In this document: positions 20,963-26,377 of the stretch, piece after piece | Numbering within the stretch: the first letter of the stretch is position 1 | Layout of the letters: each line of letters starts with the position of its first letter | DNA from: a virus | IMG/VR virus record: IMGVR_UViG_3300046715_000047 | Location: 1 to 26,377 of that record | Length of the DNA stretch: 26,377 nt | Strand: one strand, 5' to 3' | The notes under the pieces: generated by a model | What the model was told of the DNA's origin: nothing | Seen by the model: only the letters and a program-made list of their open reading frames with translations | Database searches by the model: none | Program-made: the position numbers and the translations under genes

Positions 20963-21990
20963 GATGACCTCCGGTCGAGGAGCCGCAGGAGTGCGGCGGC
21001 ATGGTTGGTGAAGGTGCGGCCGGCGACCGCTTCCGCGGCTTGTGCCGCGAGCTTGTCCCGCTCCGGCTCGTGGTCGAGCCAGTAGCGGATCTGTTCGGAT
21101 GCGTCCTCGGGTGTCGCGAACGTGGGGAGCATCGACAGCACCTCGTCGCCTTCGGGGCGAGGATCCCTGAGGAAGAACAGCCCACAGGCGGCCATCTCCA
21201 CCTCACGCGGGCCCATGGCGAGCCCGTCGATCAGGTCGACGTGCTCCGCCTCACGGCGGTACAGGTTGATCCCGACCCGCGCCGACCGGTACACCTCCGC
21301 GGTGCGGTGGTTGTCGAGACACTCCTCCAGGTCATGCGCGACGTGCTTGCGCAGGGGGGAGTCGTCGGCGAGGTTCTTCCAGTTCCCGCCGAGGAGCACA
21401 TCCAGGCCGGTCAGGTCGATGCGTTCGAAGAAGTCGATCCTCGAGGTGTAGCCGGTGCCGACGAAGCCGAGGTCGCAGGCCAGGTCCGGTGTCGCCGGGC
21501 CGGGGTGGTGGGTAGCCGGGCGGTAGGCGTGGGGGACGTAGCGGGCTGGGGCCACCGCGGCGAACGCCTCGATGTTGATCGGGTCGTTCACCAAGTTCAG
21601 GTCGGCGTGCGGCGCGAGGGCGAGCTGCCGCTTGTCCTCATACGGCGACTCGGTGTGGACGAGGACGACGCGGGTGCCGGTGGCGCGCACCAGGTCGAGC
21701 AACTCGGGGGTGAGGAAGAACCCGGAGATGCCCAGCAGCACGTCCGGGCGGGTCTTGTAGAGGGTGGCGTACAGGCCGTTGATCGCGAGTTCGGCGGCCT
21801 TGTCCGGGGGCAGTGCCTGCCGGAACATGCCGTCGCCCACCTCGAGCAGTGCCGTCTCGTAGAAGGCGAGCCGGTCGGCCAGGTTGAACTCGACGACGTG
21901 CTGGCCGAGGTCCCGCAGCGCCTCCACCCAGCCCACGTAGACGTCGTGGACGGAGAAGTTGGGGCCGGGGTGGCAGGCCAGGATCTTCAC
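20959..21990 (-). CDS. CgeB-like glycosyltransferase (343 aa)
   Basis: GT-B type glycosyltransferase resembling the CgeB/Glyco_trans_1_2 group. Visible landmarks: MKILACHPGPNFSVHDVYVG at the N-terminus (first Rossmann strand and loop), DLGFVGTGY (start of the C-terminal domain), RVGINLYRREAEH, then GPREVEMAACGLFFL with the nucleotide-sugar-binding Glu, and TFATPEDASEQIRYWLDHEP near the end. The donor and acceptor are unknown. It lies between tail terminator and tail tube genes and is coupled to both (GTGA, TTGA), so its likely target is a structural protein of this phage, by analogy with glycosylated virions reported in mycobacteriophages. GTG start at 21990. Confidence 0.85.
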   Translation of the reverse strand: MKILACHPGPNFSVHDVYVGWVEALRDLGQHVVEFNLADRLAFYETALLEVGDGMFRQALPPDKAAELAINGLYATLYKTRPDVLLGISGFFLTPELLDLVRATGTRVVLVHTESPYEDKRQLALAPHADLNLVNDPINIEAFAAVAPARYVPHAYRPATHHPGPATPDLACDLGFVGTGYTSRIDFFERIDLTGLDVLLGGNWKNLADDSPLRKHVAHDLEECLDNHRTAEVYRSARVGINLYRREAEHVDLIDGLAMGPREVEMAACGLFFLRDPRPEGDEVLSMLPTFATPEDASEQIRYWLDHEPERDKLAAQAAEAVAGRTFTNHAAALLRLLDRRSS

Positions 21991-22400
21991 ATGGCCCCCA
22001 CGTTGACGAGCAGTTCGCAGCCGAGGTAGTTCACGCCGGCGTACTCGAGGAACCCGTAGTTGCGTGCCTCGACGACGGTCGCGAAGTGCACCGTGTCGTC
22101 GAGGGTGATGTCCCCGTCGACGGCTGCTTTGATGCTGCGGGCCCCCGTGTCGGACAGGTAGGCGTCGAGTGCGTCCTGTGCGGCCCGGTCGGAGGCCGTG
22201 GACACCAGCAGAGTGACGGTGAACGACACGTCGTCGGCGCCGTCCATGGTCGCGTCGTAGGTGAGGAACGTGCCCGGAGCGGGGGCGATCACCGCGGCGG
22301 GCACGACAGCCTGGCCGGGCACGGTGTCATAGACACGGAGCCCGTCGATCGTGGCGAGCCGGGCTTTGAGGGCGTCGCGGATTCCGGAGAGGGACGCCAT
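21987..22400 (-). CDS. Tail terminator/completion protein (137 aa)
   Basis: 137 aa: MASLSGIRDALKARLATIDG, LRVYDTVPGQAVVPAAVI, and a Ser/Asp stretch followed by AAQDALDAYLSDTG, a pattern I associate with actinophage proteins between the connector and tail tube that cap the tail. The ATG at 22400 lies one base after the connector stop (TGA G ATG), so an earlier in-frame ATG inside that gene is not used. Assignment rests on pattern and gene order. Confidence 0.72.
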   Translation of the reverse strand: MASLSGIRDALKARLATIDGLRVYDTVPGQAVVPAAVIAPAPGTFLTYDATMDGADDVSFTVTLLVSTASDRAAQDALDAYLSDTGARSIKAAVDGDITLDDTVHFATVVEARNYGFLEYAGVNYLGCELLVNVGAM

Positions 22401-22401
22401 C

Positions 22402-23034
22402 TCAGGCCACCAGGAGGACGTCGCGGCGATAGGGGGCGAGCCGGTTCGCGGCCATCGGGTTATCGCGGATCCGGACGACCCCGAAGTCACCGAACCCTGC
22501 GACGCCGAACGGCGCGTCGGACAGCTTGTAGCCTTCGGCGGCGAGGATCAGTGTCGCGGCCTTCACCGGGGCCGGTACGGCGGCCCATCCCCAGCGGGCG
22601 GTGACCTGCAGCCGCCCGCACCTTGCCCTGGAGGGGAACCGCCGACCGGTCGCGGCGATCATCCAGAACGGCCAGCCAGGCTCGCCGTCGACGACACCGT
22701 TGAGCGGCTGGAGCTCGTAGTCGCCTGCCGGCCAGGTGGTCTCATACACGCCGTCGCCGTCCTCGTCGGTGGCCACAACGAGGCCTGTGCCGGTGTCGAA
22801 GTCGTCGACCTCCACGACATGCGGGTCATCGACCGCATACGTCCTGGTGGACGCCACCCCGGCGTCGTTGAACTGCCGCCCGCACCACTTCTCCACCTGC
22901 CTCGAAGCGGTGGCAAGGGCGTCGCCGAGTCGAACGTTGTCGGCGTCGTCCTCGATGGACAGGTAGGTGGCGAGTTCGTCGACTGTGGCGTAACTGTCGC
23001 CGAGGGTGGGGGAAGTCCCTGCCGGTACAGGCAT
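22402..23034 (-). CDS. Head-tail connector protein, gp6-like (210 aa)
   Basis: N-terminal helix bundle SYATVDELATYLSIEDDADN followed by LGDALATASRQVEKWCGRQF, the signature of phage head-tail connector/adaptor (gp6-like) proteins. A beta insertion (YAVDDPHVVEVDDF, GVYETTWPAGDYELQPL) and a C-terminal helix (VKAATLILAAEGYKL) ending in a basic tail follow, as in actinophage connectors. It would form a ring below the portal. A 13-nt gap separates it from the beta-rich gene upstream. Confidence 0.82.
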   Translation of the reverse strand: MPVPAGTSPTLGDSYATVDELATYLSIEDDADNVRLGDALATASRQVEKWCGRQFNDAGVASTRTYAVDDPHVVEVDDFDTGTGLVVATDEDGDGVYETTWPAGDYELQPLNGVVDGEPGWPFWMIAATGRRFPSRARCGRLQVTARWGWAAVPAPVKAATLILAAEGYKLSDAPFGVAGFGDFGVVRIRDNPMAANRLAPYRRDVLLVA

Positions 23035-23047
23035 GCCAGTGACCTCC

Positions 23048-23686
23048 TCAGTAGGTGATGATCCGGGGGATCCAGGTCGGCGCCGTCGGGGCGATGACGA
23101 CGCTCAGGGCAGCCTCGTTGCGGGTGGTGCCTTCGTTTCCGCGGTTCGCGTCGGTGTAGCTCATGGACGTCACGCCGGCCGTGGGGTGGACGGCGCGGGC
23201 GAACAGGCCCGGTGCGGCGGCCAGGTTGACCACGGTGTCGATATCGGTGGCCCACACGGCGGTCGAGTTGACGCCTGCCACGGCCAGGGCGAGCTCCTCG
23301 CCCGTGGCCGAGGCCAGGGGGGTTGCAGGGATGGCCATGGCGGCGGTGGTGTTGCTGCCCAGCCCTGCGCTTGCCGAGGTGGTGATGCCTTCGCCGACGT
23401 CTCCCAAGTTGAGGCAGGCCCACGAGCCGACCGCGATACTGCCGGTCGTGACGGTGCCCGCCGTCGCGCCGGCGTCCGGGGTGACCCACAAGGCGGCCAG
23501 TCGGCGGGACACCTGGACGATCTCGGTGACGGCGATGCCGCCGCTTCCCGTCCATGCGGTGGAGTCGGCCTGGTTGCGGGACACCAGCAGGAGAAGCGCA
23601 TCCCCGGCGACGTAGGTCGGAAGGGTGACGGCAATGGTAGTGCCGCTTGCTGCCGTCCCGGTGGTCTGTACGCCGACCGTGATCAT
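23048..23686 (-). CDS. Beta-rich structural protein, possibly receptor-binding (212 aa)
   Basis: 212 aa, low in charge, dominated by Thr, Ala, Val and Gly strands: PTYVAGDALLLLVSRNQADS, VSRRLAALWVTPDAGATAGT and ATGEELALAVAGVNSTAVWA. The GDALLLL...A...V pattern occurs in jelly-roll domains of actinophage tail fibres and appendages. It is coupled to the tailspike gene (ATGA), so it may be a partner or accessory domain of that spike. No exact function can be given. Confidence 0.65.
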   Translation of the reverse strand: MITVGVQTTGTAASGTTIAVTLPTYVAGDALLLLVSRNQADSTAWTGSGGIAVTEIVQVSRRLAALWVTPDAGATAGTVTTGSIAVGSWACLNLGDVGEGITTSASAGLGSNTTAAMAIPATPLASATGEELALAVAGVNSTAVWATDIDTVVNLAAAPGLFARAVHPTAGVTSMSYTDANRGNEGTTRNEAALSVVIAPTAPTWIPRIITY

Positions 23687-25602
23687 GGGCGGAAGGTCAA
23701 GAGGACGGTAAGGCCTTTCGCGCCGGCCCCAGCCGTGTCGACGTCGACACGGACGATGTTCCCGGTCGCCACGTCGTCGTTCCCCCCGTCGATCACCGGT
23801 TGTGTCGCTGCGGTGTAGCTCGAGGTCTCACCCGCGTCGACGGTGATCGGCGTGCTAAGCATGTCGGCGTTCTGGGTGACGTTGCGAACCTGCACTGTGG
23901 TCGTCCCGGATCCCGCAGTGGTGAGGCTGGCGTGCGCCGCGACAAGGTTGGCGCCGTTGAGTTCGGCTGGGATCGTCACGTACGCCTGCCCGTCACCGGT
24001 TGCCAGGTCGGCACCGTTGGGGTCGGTGACGACGACCTGCATCATGCGGGCCGCCGGCATTGTCGTGCTTCCCGCCGCGAGGTTCAGCGGCGTCACCACC
24101 GAGTACGGGCCGAGCTGCACCCGACACCCGGCATCCACGAGAAGGGAGTTCGTCGGGTTGTTGACGGGGCTGTCCGGGTTGCCCGGCGACCCCTCAAACA
24201 GCGAGTTGATCGTGACGAACGACCCGTTCGTCACCCAGTAGGCGGTACCCACGTTCCCGATCGCATAGGGGGCGTTCAACGTGGCCTTGGAGTTGAACAC
24301 CTTCCGCGAGTAGCCGGCGTAGCCGGTCTGGAAGCTGGAGAAGTCGTACGGCTCCTCGGTGCCGCTGGAGTTCTCGGTGAGGCCGACGCAGGTGTCGTAC
24401 TCGTAGCCGGTGCCGTTCGCGTCGGCCGCGCACCCGTTGAGGGTCATGTAGGCCATCTGCTTGATGCGGTACCCGGCGCCGTGACAGCCAGCGGGGAAAC
24501 ACGAGTCGAGCGTGCACGAGGTGCCGGCTGCCTCGCCGGTGGAGTACAGGTGGATGCCGTGGCGGCCGCAGCGGAACACGGTGACCTTGCGGAAGGTCGA
24601 CACGATCGGCGTCTGCACCGCTAGGCCGTCGACCCCGAACTGTTCGATGAAGACGTTCGTGACCTCGACATAGAAGGTGGCGTTGCCCTGCGTGCCCGAC
24701 AGGGTGATGTCAACGCCGGTCGCGGTGCCGAGCCAGTCGCCGGGGCCGGTGATGTGCAGGTCCCGGATCGACACATGTGACAGGTCCACACCCACGATCG
24801 CGCTTTGGCTGGTGGAGGCGACGGTCAGAAACGTCGAGTTCTCACCCGCCCCGGCGAGGGTAACGTTCGACTTTAGGACGATCGGCGCCGCTAGGGCCCA
24901 CGTCCCGGCGGCGATATGCACCACCCCGCCACTCGTCGGGAGGGCGTTGATGCCCGCCTGCACAGTGGCGAATGCGGTGCCAGGCGACCGCCCGTCATTA
25001 CCGTCGGATCCTCCCGTGGACACGTACCGAACGGCGTCATTCGCCGCATGGTGGGCGACACCGTAGGTAGTGCCCATGTCCGGGATCCGTCCTGCCGGGA
25101 CGTTCTGTGCGACCTGGCCGGACCCGTCAAGGCTGGCTACACCAGAAGGCGCGCCCTTCTGCGCCGCCGGGAGTGCCGCGGCGGCTACCCCTGCCGCCGT
25201 CTCCGCAGTCCCTTGCGCGGTCTCGGCAGCCGTCTGAGCGCCCGCGGCCGCTACTGCGGCGCCGTCCGCCGCATCCAATGCATCTGTCGCCGTTGCCTGT
25301 ACCGAGTCGATCCGATCATCGGCCCGCGCGTAGACAGGGGCGGCGGGCCCGCCGCTGACGACGACGTACACGCTGTCAACACCGTCCGGGCCGAGGAACA
25401 GCGGCAGGCGGGAGTATTCATCGACCGTGAGCGCCGACCCCGTTACCGGAGTGCCATCCGGCAGTTCGATGTCTGCGAGGGTGGTCGCCGCGGCGTCAAC
25501 GTAGACGGTGGCGACCACACCTGTCGCGGTTCGCAGCGAGTCCCCTGCAGTCCGGTACACCAGACGGGAGCCCTCATCGGGGAAAGTCAGCCGCGACACC
25601 AT
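23683..25602 (-). CDS. Large beta-helix tailspike (639 aa)
   Basis: N-terminal beta domain (about 1-98; DEGSRLVYRTAGDSLRTATG), an Ala-rich coiled coil (about 100-150; AAGAQTAAETAQGTAETAAG), a linker with GVASLDGSGQVAQN, then a right-handed beta-helix beginning SDGNDGRSPGTAFATVQAGI and GGVVHIAAGTWAL, with many short Asn/Val/Gly rungs to about 480. The C-terminal 150 residues (AYVTIPAELNGANLVAAHAS, TTTVQVRNVTQNADML) form a probable jelly-roll tip. The layout matches trimeric spikes that bind surface glycans. ATG at 25602 has GAGGAG upstream and directly follows the methyltransferase stop (TAGATG). Confidence 0.85.
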   Translation of the reverse strand: MVSRLTFPDEGSRLVYRTAGDSLRTATGVVATVYVDAAATTLADIELPDGTPVTGSALTVDEYSRLPLFLGPDGVDSVYVVVSGGPAAPVYARADDRIDSVQATATDALDAADGAAVAAAGAQTAAETAQGTAETAAGVAAAALPAAQKGAPSGVASLDGSGQVAQNVPAGRIPDMGTTYGVAHHAANDAVRYVSTGGSDGNDGRSPGTAFATVQAGINALPTSGGVVHIAAGTWALAAPIVLKSNVTLAGAGENSTFLTVASTSQSAIVGVDLSHVSIRDLHITGPGDWLGTATGVDITLSGTQGNATFYVEVTNVFIEQFGVDGLAVQTPIVSTFRKVTVFRCGRHGIHLYSTGEAAGTSCTLDSCFPAGCHGAGYRIKQMAYMTLNGCAADANGTGYEYDTCVGLTENSSGTEEPYDFSSFQTGYAGYSRKVFNSKATLNAPYAIGNVGTAYWVTNGSFVTINSLFEGSPGNPDSPVNNPTNSLLVDAGCRVQLGPYSVVTPLNLAAGSTTMPAARMMQVVVTDPNGADLATGDGQAYVTIPAELNGANLVAAHASLTTAGSGTTTVQVRNVTQNADMLSTPITVDAGETSSYTAATQPVIDGGNDDVATGNIVRVDVDTAGAGAKGLTVLLTFRP

Positions 25603-26109
25603 CTACTCCTCGCGTTCGTCGCCGTGGACGGCGGTAGCCCTCACGTCGGCGGGACGGTCCTGCTGGTCGATGGTGATATCGACGAACCCGGCTGTTTTGA
25701 GGACCGTGTGCAGGTCGAGCGGGTCGATGTTCGCGTAGTGCTCACCCGACTTCAGGGCGGCCCCGTCGAACGCGGAGTGCGCGGCCCGCCCGGGGCCGGC
25801 CATGGTGGCGATGAACAGCCCGCCCGGCTTGAGAACGGCGTAGGCCGTGTGGCAGATGCTGTGCCACACAGCGGTGTGTTCGAACACCTCGCAGCACACC
25901 ACGACGTCGAACCGGTCGTCGGTCTCCCACGTCGCGGCGTCGGCCACCACGTCCACACCCTCACCGGGCATCACGTCGAGGGTGAGGTAGTCCGCGGCGG
26001 GGAACAGGTCGCGGATGGTGCCGTTGATGTTGCGGCCACCGATCTCGAGGACGTGGACCGGCTCGTTCGTGGCGTATCGGGCGACCCATTCACGTGCCTG
26101 CTGGTGCAT
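25603..26109 (-). CDS. Class I SAM-dependent methyltransferase (168 aa)
   Basis: Rossmann-type methyltransferase: motif I VLEIGGRNINGT, acidic ribose contact YLTLDVMPGEG, motif DVVADAATWETDDRFDVVVC, then CEVFEHTAVWHSICHTAYAV and LKPGGLFIATMAGPG. All elements are present, so activity is likely. The sequence belongs to the Methyltransf_11-like group acting on small molecules, sugars or proteins and shows no DNA-methylase DPPY-type motif. It lies just upstream of the large tailspike gene and shares the late operon with a glycosyltransferase. A role in modifying a virion glycan or a structural protein is inference. Confidence 0.85.
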   Translation of the reverse strand: MHQQAREWVARYATNEPVHVLEIGGRNINGTIRDLFPAADYLTLDVMPGEGVDVVADAATWETDDRFDVVVCCEVFEHTAVWHSICHTAYAVLKPGGLFIATMAGPGRAAHSAFDGAALKSGEHYANIDPLDLHTVLKTAGFVDITIDQQDRPADVRATAVHGDEREE

Positions 26110-26111
26110 GG

Positions 26112-26372
26112 TCAGTCAGCGTTTCCGTCGGTGGTCCTGTCCGAGGACCGTGCGCGACGGGTGCTGACGCTGCGCTTCTCGCCGGGAGCCGCCGTTGCCT
26201 GCTCAACCGCAGGCTCGACGTCGTAGTCGACGTCGAGGATTTTGAACATGCCCGGGTTGCGGGTGAGCAGCGGGTGACCCTCACGGACCCGTGTCCGGTC
26301 CTTGTGGATGAAGTGCCGCTTGCCGTCCACGACCAGCATGGCCGACTGGGTGGCGACATAGATGTCAGCCAT
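26112..26372 (-). CDS. Small head-region protein (86 aa)
   Basis: 86 aa. MADIYVATQSAMLVVDGKRH, then RTRVREGHPLLTRNPGMF and ILDVDYDVEP, is a pattern seen in actinophage genes that follow the major capsid gene. The C-terminal 25 residues are basic and disordered. Start ATG at 26372, five bases from the edge. It suggests that capsid, portal and terminase genes lie just to the right, outside the window. Confidence 0.72.
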   Translation of the reverse strand: MADIYVATQSAMLVVDGKRHFIHKDRTRVREGHPLLTRNPGMFKILDVDYDVEPAVEQATAAPGEKRSVSTRRARSSDRTTDGNAD

Positions 26373-26377
26373 ACCGG

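Noticed and set aside
24916-26226. 436-codon plus-strand frame opposite the tailspike and methyltransferase genes
   Set aside because: It crosses several real minus-strand genes with conserved motifs and has no recognisable protein pattern.
1-26377. tRNA, rRNA, integrase, insertion sequence or CRISPR array
   Set aside because: No matching structure, protein motif or repeat was found by eye on either strand.

Overview
The window is high-GC DNA with actinobacterial hallmarks: a WhiB-like protein, a DUF2637-like membrane protein, frequent GTG and one TTG start, and very tight gene packing with ATGA, GTGA and TTGA overlaps. It joins two kinds of module that seldom occur together. One is a plasmid-type DNA transfer module with a VirD4-like coupling protein and a full-length MobF relaxase-helicase. 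The other is the late operon of a long-tailed, non-contractile (siphovirus-type) phage. The simplest reading is a phage-plasmid, or an integrated prophage of that kind, from an actinobacterium. No integrase, Rep, ParA, terminase, portal or capsid gene is visible; the last three would be expected beyond the right edge.

Layout: (1) 1-4483, minus strand: an operon starting with a small protein at 4483, then two more small proteins, the VirD4/TraD-like ATPase, the WhiB-like protein, and four hypothetical proteins, the last running off the left edge. (2) 4490-4528: a perfect inverted repeat (16-bp arms, 7-nt spacer) that reads as the same promoter, TAGACA-N17-TAGGCT, on both strands. It separates the leftward operon from the rightward one. 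(3) 4565-6647, plus strand: small proteins, two of them paralogues of proteins in the leftward operon, then a helix-turn-helix/DUF2637 membrane protein. (4) 6648-6930: a poorly coding, partly AT-rich stretch with a hairpin, a candidate oriT or leader. (5) 6931-11316: the relaxase-helicase. (6) 11328-11356: a strong hairpin at the convergent junction.

(7) 11371-26372, minus strand, read right to left: a small head-region protein, a methyltransferase, a large beta-helix tailspike, a beta-rich structural protein, a head-tail connector, a tail terminator, a CgeB-like glycosyltransferase, the tail tube, a gp10-like protein, tail chaperones G and GT (joined by -1 frameshifting at CCCAAAA), the tape measure, a tail hub, an AWNPP-type tail protein, a second beta-helix spike, a lysis group (coiled-coil membrane protein, membrane-anchored collagen-like protein, amidase endolysin, holin, second small membrane protein), and a final hypothetical gene.

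As a working model, the coupling protein and relaxase would move the element's DNA by conjugation under the shared divergent promoter switch, while the late operon would build virions. The methyltransferase and glycosyltransferase could decorate those virions. Channel (VirB-type) genes are not in the window, so self-transfer as opposed to mobilisation cannot be judged. No stretch longer than 300 bases lacks a gene; the longest such stretch is 6648-6930 if the weak small ORF there is not real.
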